DNA of 11,775 bases from Caldifarciminota bacterium UBA3079 (GTDB taxonomy: Bacteria > Hydrothermota > Tepidihabitantia > Tepidihabitantales > Tepidihabitantaceae), in NCBI GenBank assembly GCA_002366635.1, contig DFBN01000078.1, forward strand, positions 1 to 11,775, in the 5' to 3' direction. A model generated the notes under the pieces. That model searched no databases and was not told the DNA's origin. It saw only the letters and a list, made by a program, of their open reading frames with translations. Made by a program: the position numbers and the translations under genes. Positions 1-6,577 of the stretch are shown here, piece after piece. Within the stretch, counting starts at the first letter, position 1, and the number at the start of each line of letters is the position of its first letter.

Positions 1-534
1 GCGGAATTTGCCTTGCTGCATCAACTCTTCAAGATTCTTATTGGTGGCGGCTACCACTCTGACATCCGATTCGATTGGCTCAACACCGCCGACCCGCTCG
101 AACGCTTTCTCCTGAAGCACTCTCAAGAGCCTTGCCTGAAGCGCATGGCTCATATCACCTACTTCATCCAGGAATATGGTCCCACCGTGGGCTTGCTCGA
201 ACTTTCCCTTGCGCTGGACCACACCGGTCGCCGTCCCTTTCTCAATACCGAAGAACTCGGTTTCCAACAGCCCTTCAGGCACCGCAGCGCAGTTAACAGC
301 AACAAATGGTCCCTTGCTGCGCTTCCCGGATTCGTGCAGAGCCCTGGCGATAAGTTCCTTGCCGGTCCCGCTTTCTCCGCGCACCAGGACCGGCACGGCC
401 GCACTCGCCACTTGATTCACCACTTTCAGGTTTTCAAGCATGAGCGGATTCTTGCCGATTATCCCCTGATACTGCAATCCAGCAATCCCAACTTCTTCTC
501 CAAAACGGAACGGCAACTCTGCAAGCTTTGTCAT
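1..534 (-). CDS. Sigma-54-interaction-type AAA+ transcriptional regulator, 3' end beyond the window
   Basis: This is the ATPase domain of an NtrC/PspF-type enhancer-binding regulator, which in the family remodels sigma-54 RNA polymerase. Counting from the ATG at 534, I see Walker A GESGTGKE at 53-60, Walker [10 protein letters not shown] at 119-127 and the sensor I AATN at 162-165. The reading frame runs off the left edge, so the rest of the AAA+ domain and any DNA-binding helix-turn-helix are not visible. Only about 20 residues precede the AAA+ domain, so there is no receiver or GAF domain, as in PspF. The loop that normally reads GAFTGA is GTATGV here (100-105), which casts doubt on ordinary sigma-54 contact. 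The start is uncertain: the ATG has no Shine-Dalgarno site, and the frame stays open to a TAA at 598-600, with a possible CTG at 567. It lies 145 bp downstream of fabG on the same strand, with no clear promoter in between. Confidence 0.9.
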   Translation of the reverse strand, partial: MTKLAELPFRFGEEVGIAGLQYQGIIGKNPLMLENLKVVNQVASAAVPVLVRGESGTGKELIARALHESGKRSKGPFVAVNCAAVPEGLLETEFFGIEKGTATGVVQRKGKFEQAHGGTIFLDEVGDMSHALQARLLRVLQEKAFERVGGVEPIESDVRVVAATNKNLEELMQQGKFR

Positions 535-679
535 CGGCTCAGCGAGTAATCTGGCTATTTTATTCAGTATCCCTGGACCTGGCTGTGGCCAGATTGTTTA
601 CGCTTCCAACATAAAATGCTTGAGATGCACTGGAGGAGTAGTCCCGTCTGGAAGCGGAGACTGAGAAATTCTGAAGTAG
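535..679. other. Intergenic gap between fabG and the AAA+ regulator, with an inverted repeat
   Basis: No convincing gene or -35/-10 promoter is visible. There is a perfect 8-bp inverted repeat, CGCTTCCA (601-608) with TGGAAGCG (649-656), separated by 40 nt. A small hairpin lies at 579-592 (CTGGC-tgtg-GCCAG). Neither is followed by a T-run in the minus direction, so neither looks like a strong intrinsic terminator. The frame of the regulator is open through 535-597 and reads like a helix ([11 protein letters not shown]), so part of this gap may be coding or formerly coding. Confidence 0.4.
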
Positions 680-1426
680 TTACATCACCATTCCGCCGTC
701 GATGCGGATAACTTGGCCGGTGATGTAGCTGGCCGCATCTGAGGCCAGGAAAAGACAGAGATTGGCGACATCGGCCGGGGTCCCGGCGCGTTTGAGCGGG
801 ATAGCTTTATAATAGGCTTGGCGCGTCGCCTCATCCAGTTTCTCAGTCATCGGTGTAGCGATGAATCCGGGTGCAACCGCGTTTACGGTAATATTTCTCG
901 ATGCCAGCTCCTTAGCCGCTGACTTGGTTAAGCCAATCATTCCAGCCTTGGCCGATGCGTAGTTGGCTTGACCAGCATTACCCATCTGGCCTACGACTGA
1001 TGCGATATTGATTATCCGTCCCCAGCGACTCTTCATCATGTGACGGCAACACGCCTTTGTGAAATTGAATGCCCCTTTGAGATTCACAGCAACCACTTGG
1101 TCAAAATCCCGTTCGCTCATCCGTAGAAGCAGATTGTCCCTGGTGATACCAGCATTGTTAACCAGAATGTCAATGCCGCCCAAATCATCGGCAATCTGAT
1201 TACACACAGCCTGCACTGTATCAAAGTCTGAGACATCGACTTTGTAAGCATGGGCATTTCCTTCCTGTTTTCTGATTTCAGCAGCCACTGCATCGGCCGC
1301 GTCTACAGCAACATCGCAAACCGCAACCGTAGCTCCGGCTGCACCGAACCTCAGGCAAATTTCTCTCCCGATTCCAGAACCGCCACCAGTAACAATCGCC
1401 CGCTTTCCAGAAATTCCCTCAAACAT
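680..1426 (-). CDS. fabG: 3-oxoacyl-ACP reductase FabG
   Basis: NADPH-dependent short-chain dehydrogenase that reduces 3-oxoacyl-ACP to 3-hydroxyacyl-ACP in the type II fatty acid elongation cycle in the cytoplasm. The protein is 248 residues, normal for the family. It shows the cofactor motif TGGGSGIG (13-20), NNAG (90-93) and the full catalytic tetrad N115, S143, Y156, K160, with the expected PGFIATPMT segment and a C-terminal GG-M-V-M ending. The start is the ATG at 1426: AGGAGG (1432-1437) lies exactly 5 nt upstream, whereas the preceding in-frame TTG at 1429 would be too close. That ribosome site overlaps the TAG stop of the upstream M6 protease (1436-1438), implying translational coupling. 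acpP and fabF, common neighbours of fabG, do not follow. FabG paralogues can act on other ketoacyl substrates, but the motifs and context give no reason to prefer that. Confidence 0.95.
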   Translation of the reverse strand: MFEGISGKRAIVTGGGSGIGREICLRFGAAGATVAVCDVAVDAADAVAAEIRKQEGNAHAYKVDVSDFDTVQAVCNQIADDLGGIDILVNNAGITRDNLLLRMSERDFDQVVAVNLKGAFNFTKACCRHMMKSRWGRIINIASVVGQMGNAGQANYASAKAGMIGLTKSAAKELASRNITVNAVAPGFIATPMTEKLDEATRQAYYKAIPLKRAGTPADVANLCLFLASDAASYITGQVIRIDGGMVM

Positions 1427-1435
1427 CAATACCTC

Positions 1436-3124
1436 CTATCTGACAATGGTTAAACGACCTTTGTTCTGCTCAATCGTTCTGTTCTCTTCAACCTTTACCG
1501 TATAGAAATACATCCCACTCGGCACCGGTTGTCCTTTATCGTCCTTCAAGTCCCAGTATGCAGCCCGATGCTCATAATTGATTTCATCCGGTTCCTTGTC
1601 CAGAACCCGCACCGGCTCAGCCGCCAAGTTATATATACGCACCTCAAATTTCGGGAATTTGCCAACCAGCCGGCTATCAGTCGGCTCATAAATTATTGTC
1701 GCCCGCTCCTGGCCGCTTTCCACTACGACCGGGTTGGGAAACGAATAAACCTCGCCCAGAAACAACGGTTCAATCTCCAGGTCTGCAGTCATTACCGAGT
1801 CAGAAGCGGAAATATTCCTGACCGCGACCCCGGTCTGGACTCCATCGTAGAACGCAGTTGATGGAATAGTGAAACTGGCAACACCTGTGTCGCTTTCCTT
1901 CCACAAATCGGCATCACTACCCCGGTCATTCGCCGGCAAGGCATAACCAGACGAGCGGTCGGCCTGAAGGATTCCGACCAAAGGCCGGTTTTCATTGTTA
2001 TTGTTCGGTCGGGATTCATCAATATGCAGAATCAAGAGGCCACTTCCAGGCAAACCTGCATCAAAACCGATTCTCTGCCGGTTCTCTACCAGGAAATACT
2101 CTCCGCGGCCAGGGTTTTGCATTCTCCAGTCAACTCCCAAAGGATTAGGCAACAGCCGATAGCAACATGGTTCGGTCGCGGCTGCAACAATACTGGCACT
2201 TAGAGAATCCACCAGCCCTTGCTCAAGTGATTCCGGTTGAACCCAACCCAGAAGATACTTGCACCAAGCGCAAGGATGCACCGGTGAACTACCGAGTGGT
2301 TCAGACTCTGAAGACCGTGCCCATGCACCAGCCGCCATCAGGCAGAACCTGCCGATACCAGAACTTGAGTAGTCGGTGTCATATAAATCAGGTAGACCGA
2401 GGACATGGCCAAACTCATGGCAAAACACCCCGATACTGATGATGCCGCTGTTTTCAAAACGCTCCGGCTGAATCGAAAACACATCCACGCTGACTCCGTC
2501 ATTAGTCTGCACCGGCCCGGGAGAACCGAAACACGGGTCGGAAAGCTGCCATTTATGTGACCAGATATGCCGGTTATTACCAGTCTCTTCGGCACCCGGT
2601 CCCGCATGAATTATCAGAAGTCCGTCGACAATACCATCATTATCCCCATCGTATTGCGAGAAATCAATATCCTGGTCTGCTTTTCGAACCAGGTCTGTAA
2701 CCAAACCCTGGGAATTGTGTGGAAACTGGCCATATATTCCGAAAGAATCGCCCAAATAGAAGGAATAAGGTTCATCCATCCGGTACCATTCTTCGACCCT
2801 ACCGCTCAGCATCAGGTTGCTGTAACTTGCCTCAAGATAGTAATCGGTCATCGACTGTTCGTCCGTACCGAAAAGGAGCTTCTGAAAACCAGCCTGCTGG
2901 TATGAGTGAATATTATCGTTGAAGTCTACGAGAACTACCAACAGATGACGCGGCTGGTCCAGAAGTTTCTTAACCGGCCCTGGAGATTCAACAGTCCCGG
3001 GCCAGATTATCTGTGCGACCGGTCGACCGCTTGGTCCTGGTAAAGGGGGCATTGCCCAGATGTAGGAAACCAGCCCGAATGCAGACAGCAGGAAAGGCCA
3101 CAGGTCATCCCGACTGGGCAACAT
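1436..3124 (-). CDS. Secreted M6-family metalloprotease with FlgD/T9SS-like C-terminal domain
   Basis: An exported zinc endopeptidase of the immune inhibitor A (M6) type. From the ATG at 3124 (562 residues) it starts with a signal-peptide-like segment (about 8-24, LWPFLLSAFGLVSYIWA). It has a calcium-loop-like DGDNDGIVDG near 156-166, the zinc site HEFGHVLGLPDLYD at 236-249 (H236, E237, H240) and a Met-turn-like CLMAAGAW. The last 106 residues or so (from GEVYSFPNP) form a FlgD-Ig or T9SS sorting-type domain, with the usual VPSGMYFYTVK strand and final KGRLTIVR. Such domains mark proteins for export across or attachment to the outer membrane. An earlier in-frame start at 3160 would put 56 bp inside bactofilin; the ATG at 3124 overlaps it by 20 bp and has AAAGG about 8 nt upstream, so I prefer it. 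The native substrate cannot be told. Confidence 0.9.
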   Translation of the reverse strand: MLPSRDDLWPFLLSAFGLVSYIWAMPPLPGPSGRPVAQIIWPGTVESPGPVKKLLDQPRHLLVVLVDFNDNIHSYQQAGFQKLLFGTDEQSMTDYYLEASYSNLMLSGRVEEWYRMDEPYSFYLGDSFGIYGQFPHNSQGLVTDLVRKADQDIDFSQYDGDNDGIVDGLLIIHAGPGAEETGNNRHIWSHKWQLSDPCFGSPGPVQTNDGVSVDVFSIQPERFENSGIISIGVFCHEFGHVLGLPDLYDTDYSSSGIGRFCLMAAGAWARSSESEPLGSSPVHPCAWCKYLLGWVQPESLEQGLVDSLSASIVAAATEPCCYRLLPNPLGVDWRMQNPGRGEYFLVENRQRIGFDAGLPGSGLLILHIDESRPNNNNENRPLVGILQADRSSGYALPANDRGSDADLWKESDTGVASFTIPSTAFYDGVQTGVAVRNISASDSVMTADLEIEPLFLGEVYSFPNPVVVESGQERATIIYEPTDSRLVGKFPKFEVRIYNLAAEPVRVLDKEPDEINYEHRAAYWDLKDDKGQPVPSGMYFYTVKVEENRTIEQNKGRLTIVR

Positions 3125-3470
3125 CCTCTTGACCTTTAGACATTGAACAGCTTCCTTCAAAGAAACTGTCCTTTTGGATTATCAACCCTTTGCAATTGAT
3201 ATTCCCGAAAACCTGGGACCCGGTCTGTAACTCTACTGTCTCCTTGGCGAATACATCTGCCTCGACCCGGCCGGCAATTACCGCGTCCCGGCAATGCAGT
3301 TCACCTTTGAGGAACGATTTTGGGCCAGCCAGAAAGGTTTCGCCGGCATCTATTTTGCCTTCTACCTGACCGTCCAGCCTCAGACTGCCCGCTATGCGAA
3401 TATCACCTTTAATAGTCGTGTCCGGGCCGATAACCGTATCCAACTTACTTTCAGAACGATTCTTTGCCAT
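3105..3470 (-). CDS. Bactofilin (polymer-forming cytoskeletal protein)
   Basis: A 121-residue bactofilin (DUF583). These proteins self-assemble into nucleotide-independent filaments from a right-handed beta-helix and serve as scaffolds for envelope or shape proteins at the inner face of the membrane. The core, about residues 11-105, shows the repeating short beta-strand/glycine pattern (GDIRIAGSLRLDGQVEGKI, then GELHCRDAVIAGRVEADV and GSQVFGNINCKGLII). Both tails are short and polar. The start is the ATG at 3470 with AGGAG at 3476-3480 and a 5-nt spacer; an in-frame GTG one codon earlier is too close to the ribosome site. It is first in its unit, followed by the overlapping M6 protease and fabG. 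Bactofilins often sit beside M23 peptidoglycan hydrolases; an M6 protease is a less usual partner. Confidence 0.92.
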   Translation of the reverse strand: MAKNRSESKLDTVIGPDTTIKGDIRIAGSLRLDGQVEGKIDAGETFLAGPKSFLKGELHCRDAVIAGRVEADVFAKETVELQTGSQVFGNINCKGLIIQKDSFFEGSCSMSKGQEDVAQSG

Positions 3471-3475
3471 CACGA

Positions 3476-3480
3476 CTCCT
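3476..3480 (-). promoter_or_regulatory. Ribosome binding site of bactofilin, with a leader hairpin just upstream
   Basis: AGGAG with a 5-nt spacer decides for the ATG at 3470 over the adjoining GTG. Immediately upstream in the leader is a GC hairpin, GCCG-aagg-CGGC (3490-3501), which could affect mRNA stability or access to this site. Confidence 0.7.
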
Positions 3481-3553
3481 TTCTGCTACGCCGCCTTCGG
3501 CAGGCCTCTGGATTCCAGATTCTAATCCGATCTTATGTCTGTCCGACATTCAC

Positions 3554-3581
3554 AGTATATTTGTGCGCTCGTGATTGTCAA
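3554..3581 (-). promoter_or_regulatory. Promoter of the bactofilin-M6 protease-fabG unit
   Basis: TTGACA (3576-3581), 16-bp spacer, TATACT (3554-3559) on the minus strand. Transcription should start near 3546, leaving a leader of about 75 nt. A small dyad, ATGTC-N5-GACAT (3535-3549), lies on the expected start point and may be an operator or a 5' mRNA hairpin. The region 3582-3656 between this promoter and the phosphorylase gene holds nothing else I can recognise. Confidence 0.7.
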
Positions 3582-3656
3582 ACCAACACGATTGACTACA
3601 TGTTTTTTCAGCACTATCTGATACCAAGAACTAAAACCTATATTTCTGAAACCGGC

Positions 3657-4967
3657 CTAGAGCTTGGTCAAACGTGCGATGACCCGACCGCCGTTTCTTG
3701 GCGCTGATTTGGAAATGACAATATGCTCTCTAAGCTTTTCCGCAACTACCTCGCCTTGTTTGGCACTTGAAGCCAGCACTTCAACAATCACATCGCCCTG
3801 TTCAACTCTATCACCTACTTTCTTCTTGAACGCAAAACCGACCGACTGGTCAATCCTGGCTCCAATCTTTTTCCTTCCGGCACCAAGTTCAACACCCAAT
3901 AATCCTACCTGGAGTGCGTCAATCGTCCGGACATAGCCAGCCGACCTGGACATTATCGCAACAGAGTGCTTTGCCTGGGGCAGCAAACTGTAATCATCCA
4001 CTACCCTTGGGTTTCCTCCTTGTGACTTAACCATCGCCCTGAACTTCTCAAGCGCTTTCCCTTGGGTTAAAGCCCGTAACAGGAGCCTGTGTGCCTGAGC
4101 ATAACTATGTGCGCGGCCCGCCATTATCAGCATCTCCTCGCCCAAAGCCAGGGTTACCTCTTCCAAATCCATCCGCCAGTTACCCTTCAATGCCTCTATT
4201 GATTCAACAACCTCAATCGCATTCCCGACTGTTTCACCCAAAGGCTCCCACATCCCGGTAACGACAGCCACAATTTTCTTGCCCATCTTCGTACCGATGC
4301 GAATCATGGTTCGGGCAAGACGCCGGGCCTGGGGAATGCGACACATAAATGCACCGGTCCCTGTCTTTACATCCAGCACTAAACCATCAATTCCTTCGGC
4401 CAGCTTTTTCGACATTATGCTGGCCGCAATAAGCGGGATAGAATCTACTGTAGCGGTAACATCGCGCAATGCATACATCTTCTTATCGGCCGGACACATA
4501 TCCCGTGTCTGGCCCATAATACATACCCCTACCTTTTCGAGGTTCTCACGAAATTCCTCGAACTTCAGGTCTGTTCTGAATCCAGGGATAGCGGCCAACT
4601 TATCCAGAGTTCCGCCTGTATGTCCCAGACTCCGACCCGAAACCATCGGCACCTTTACGCCGCACGCTGCTACGAGCGGTGCAAGAATCAGAGACACTTT
4701 ATCACCGACACCGCCGGTAGAATGCTTGTCGATTTTAGGCCCAATCAGTCCGCTGAGGTCGAAGACCTTTCCCGAGTTCATCATAGCCATTGTCAAAGCA
4801 ATCGTCTCGTCTGCGCTCATTCCTCGGAAATAAACCGCCATCAACCAGGCAGCCATTTGATAGTCAGGCACGCGACCCATTGTATAACCAGACACCAGTT
4901 CCTGAATTTCCTTTTGGGTCAGCCTGCCCCGGTTGCGTTTCCGCCTGATTAACTCGCAGAAATTCAT
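3657..4967 (-). CDS. pdp: Pyrimidine-nucleoside phosphorylase / thymidine phosphorylase
   Basis: Cleaves thymidine and/or uridine with phosphate to the free base and (deoxy)ribose-1-phosphate, for nucleoside salvage in the cytoplasm. The 436-residue length fits the family. It shows the N-terminal helical dimer domain, the phosphate-binding loop DKHSTGGVGDK (80-90), the signature SGRSLGHTGGTLDKL (110-124) and a C-terminal PYNP_C domain with the expected swapped-hairpin lysine/glycine pattern (GVELGAGRKK, then VGDRVEQGDVI). The usual glutamate after the DKL of the signature is alanine here, a mild departure. Length and the KHSTGGVGD motif favour the bacterial Pdp/DeoA group, but substrate choice between uridine and thymidine cannot be read from sequence. 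The ATG at 4967 begins 4 bp after the stop of the upstream gene; an earlier TTG at 4991 would overlap it by 20 bp and add an atypical extension. Translation is probably coupled. Confidence 0.93.
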   Translation of the reverse strand: MNFCELIRRKRNRGRLTQKEIQELVSGYTMGRVPDYQMAAWLMAVYFRGMSADETIALTMAMMNSGKVFDLSGLIGPKIDKHSTGGVGDKVSLILAPLVAACGVKVPMVSGRSLGHTGGTLDKLAAIPGFRTDLKFEEFRENLEKVGVCIMGQTRDMCPADKKMYALRDVTATVDSIPLIAASIMSKKLAEGIDGLVLDVKTGTGAFMCRIPQARRLARTMIRIGTKMGKKIVAVVTGMWEPLGETVGNAIEVVESIEALKGNWRMDLEEVTLALGEEMLIMAGRAHSYAQAHRLLLRALTQGKALEKFRAMVKSQGGNPRVVDDYSLLPQAKHSVAIMSRSAGYVRTIDALQVGLLGVELGAGRKKIGARIDQSVGFAFKKKVGDRVEQGDVIVEVLASSAKQGEVVAEKLREHIVISKSAPRNGGRVIARLTKL

Positions 4968-4971
4968 CCGC

Positions 4972-5463
4972 TCAGTCCCATCGGGCCACAATCACGCTGA
5001 TAATCATTCCGGCACCGATAAGCAGAGTCCAACCCACAAAAGTCCGCAGCACACAGGAGGAATCACGGTAATAAGTCTTCCGAACCTTGGCCATTGACAA
5101 ACGCACAGGGACTGTGTCATCAGGCACTGCATATACCCATTTCGTGCCAACTCGCACCGCACCTCGTTCATAGCTGGACAACAACCGTCTGGATTCGCTA
5201 ATCGCCTTCTGGCGACGTAGCGCATCCCAGAACTGGTCGGGTGTATCGTCCCTGAACGCCTGATATACCTTCTTGGGCGGAAAAAGGCTCACGAAATGCT
5301 TACCTGGCTTGGCCCTGGTTACTGTTCCTGTAGAATCCACAATCACCAACCGATTGTCCAGATAGACCTCGGCAAGCGGTGCATCGGTTTTGATTTCTAG
5401 ATAACCAACTGGGACTGCCCAGCTTGAAGCATAAAGAAAAACGATAGCAATCGCTACGCGCAT
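4972..5463 (-). CDS. Exported PEGA-like protein with C-terminal membrane helix, unknown function
   Basis: No precise family is recognised. The 163-residue product starts with a good signal peptide (MRVAIAIVFLYASSWA, 1-16). Residues about 20-64 resemble a PEGA domain: a short strand GYLEIKTDAPLAEVYLDN, a turn, then a KPGKHFVSLFPP strand. PEGA domains are small surface or S-layer-associated beta modules. A charged middle segment follows, then one hydrophobic helix at about 142-160 ending in a short ARWD tail. The topology suggests a protein anchored in the inner membrane with its PEGA part in the periplasm. The start is set at ATG 5463 because it gives the proper signal peptide and because the promoter -10 ends 8 nt before it; a TTG at 5481 would lie upstream of the -10. 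It is coupled to the phosphorylase gene 4 bp downstream, with no obvious functional link. Confidence 0.75.
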   Translation of the reverse strand: MRVAIAIVFLYASSWAVPVGYLEIKTDAPLAEVYLDNRLVIVDSTGTVTRAKPGKHFVSLFPPKKVYQAFRDDTPDQFWDALRRQKAISESRRLLSSYERGAVRVGTKWVYAVPDDTVPVRLSMAKVRKTYYRDSSCVLRTFVGWTLLIGAGMIISVIVARWD

Positions 5464-5471
5464 AAGAGCGC

Positions 5472-5499
5472 ATAATAACAATCATCCAGTAACAGTCAA
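5472..5499 (-). promoter_or_regulatory. Promoter for the PEGA-like gene and pdp, likely giving a leaderless mRNA
   Basis: On the minus strand TTGACT (5494-5499), a 16-bp spacer and TATTAT (5472-5477). Only 8 nt separate the -10 from the ATG at 5463, so transcription should start on or next to the start codon. No Shine-Dalgarno site is present, in agreement. Confidence 0.7.
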
Positions 5500-5524
5500 T
5501 CTTCGAGAGTCGTATATGTTAGAG

Positions 5525-5552
5525 TTGACACATCAGGAAGGAAGTCTATGAT
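5525..5552 (+). promoter_or_regulatory. Promoter of the fabD unit
   Basis: TTGACA (5525-5530), 16-bp spacer, TATGAT (5547-5552). A start near 5559 would leave a leader of about 88 nt before fabD. It is divergent from the promoter at 5472-5499, with 25 bp between the two -35 boxes. Confidence 0.75.
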
Positions 5553-5564
5553 GGCATCCTGATG
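5531..5564. promoter_or_regulatory. Inverted repeat bracketing the fabD -10 box, candidate operator
   Basis: Perfect 8-bp arms CATCAGGA (5531-5538) and TCCTGATG (5557-5564), separated by 18 bp. The left arm abuts the -35 box and the right arm covers the expected transcription start. The arm centres are 26 bp apart, about two and a half turns. It does not match the FapR or FadR sites I know. Binding by a repressor here would block RNA polymerase, but the regulator is unknown. Confidence 0.45.
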
Positions 5565-5634
5565 CGAATTCTGATTTCTATTGTTATAGTTATAGCCGAT
5601 AAAAATAGACACTGGCCCCAGACCCGCACGCCCC

Positions 5635-5641
5635 AAAGGAG
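5635..5641 (+). promoter_or_regulatory. fabD: Ribosome binding site of fabD
   Basis: AAAGGAG is followed 5 nt later by ACG at 5647. The same AGGAG-5 nt-start arrangement is seen in fabG, bactofilin and the GIY-YIG-like gene, so this site decides the fabD start despite the unusual codon. Confidence 0.75.
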
Positions 5642-5646
5642 AAAGC

Positions 5647-6561
5647 ACGAATAAAGAAATCGGTTTTCTATTCCCAGGCCAAGGTTCGCAGTATGTAGGT
5701 ATGGGCGTTGATTTATATAATAAGTATCCGTCGGCACGCGATACCTATAACCGTGCTGTCGATATTCTTAAAATGGACATCCGGCAAATTTCTTTTGAAG
5801 GACCTCTGGAGAAACTGCGCCAGACCCGTTTTACCCAACCAGCAATTCTCACCCATTCACTAACCGTGCTGTCAGTGCTTCCTGAAGTAGAACCGGTCCT
5901 TGTTGCCGGCCACAGTCTAGGCGAATACGCGGCTTTGTATGCAGCCAGAGCACTTGACTTTGAATCTGTGCTCAAAATCGTCAAGAAACGGGCCGAGATG
6001 ATGGATAATGAAGGCAAAAAGAGTCCTGGCACCATGGCGGCAATCATCGGTCTACAAAGGTCGGTGGTCGAAAATCTCTGCCAAGAAGTCGAAGGCATCG
6101 TCGTGCCTGCAAATTACAACGAGCCTAAGCAAACCGTGGTATCGGGCGATGTTACCGCAGTCAAAAAGGTAGCCGAACTTGCAAAAGAAAAGGGCGCGTT
6201 CAAAGTAATTATGCTTTCGGTCTCAGGTGCCTTCCATTCCCCTCTGCTTGAAGAATCGTCACTAGAGTTCACCGATTATCTGGACCGGTTCGAAATCCAC
6301 GAACCCTGCTGTCCTGTAATCCCCAACTTTACCGGCAAACCTACAACCGACACCGAAGTTATCCGTTCCGCGCTTGCACGCCAACTCACAAATCCGGTCC
6401 GCTGGGTCAAAACAATGGCAAGCGCCCAAGAACTGGGCTGCACAGAATTCCTGGAAATAGGTCCAGGTCGGGTGCTCAAAGGCCTTGCCCGTCGTATCGA
6501 CCGAGAGCTCAAAGTCACAACAGTAGGCACAGTCGACCAGATAACCGAACTCATCGACTAG
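5647..6561 (+). CDS. fabD: Malonyl-CoA:ACP transacylase FabD, apparently with an ACG start
   Basis: Transfers malonyl from CoA to acyl carrier protein, feeding fatty acid synthesis in the cytoplasm. From ACG 5647 the protein is 304 residues, the family norm. It shows FPGQGSQ (9-15, Q12 in the oxyanion hole), GHSLGE with nucleophile S90 (88-93), R115 for binding the malonyl carboxylate, and GAFHS with catalytic H197. The first in-frame ATG is at 5701 (residue 19) and would remove FPGQGSQ. Between the upstream stop (5593-5595) and 5701 there is no ATG, GTG or TTG in frame, but a strong Shine-Dalgarno site lies 5 nt before ACG-AAT-AAA. Initiation at ACG, or a single T-to-C change of an ATG in this strain or assembly, explains this best. 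It heads a unit with the protease-propeller-barrel gene; fabG is in another unit. Confidence 0.93.
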   Translation, partial: TNKEIGFLFPGQGSQYVGMGVDLYNKYPSARDTYNRAVDILKMDIRQISFEGPLEKLRQTRFTQPAILTHSLTVLSVLPEVEPVLVAGHSLGEYAALYAARALDFESVLKIVKKRAEMMDNEGKKSPGTMAAIIGLQRSVVENLCQEVEGIVVPANYNEPKQTVVSGDVTAVKKVAELAKEKGAFKVIMLSVSGAFHSPLLEESSLEFTDYLDRFEIHEPCCPVIPNFTGKPTTDTEVIRSALARQLTNPVRWVKTMASAQELGCTEFLEIGPGRVLKGLARRIDRELKVTTVGTVDQITELID

Positions 6562-6577
6562 AGTAAATTTGCTTCAT

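Noticed and set aside
13..549. Long plus-strand open frame opposite the AAA+ regulator
   Set aside because: The opposite strand encodes unmistakable Walker A, Walker B and sensor motifs over the same bases; the plus-strand frame has no recognisable domain and is its antisense shadow.
601..656. CGCTTCCA/TGGAAGCG repeat as a fabG terminator
   Set aside because: The loop is 40 nt and no T-run follows on the minus strand.
3490..3531. Possible tRNA-like or REP-type repeat in the bactofilin leader
   Set aside because: Short stems (GCCG/CGGC, GGATT/AATCC) exist, but no cloverleaf folds and no second copy is seen in the window.
3592..3620. Plus-strand TTGACT-17 bp-TATCTG promoter-like match
   Set aside because: It points into the 3' end of pdp with no plus-strand gene downstream, so it is probably chance.
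4279..4833. 184-codon plus-strand frame inside pdp
   Set aside because: It is antisense to the conserved phosphorylase core and shows no ribosome site or family resemblance.
5701..5703. ATG 5701 as the fabD start
   Set aside because: It would remove the FPGQGSQ motif that is clearly encoded upstream, and it has no ribosome site.
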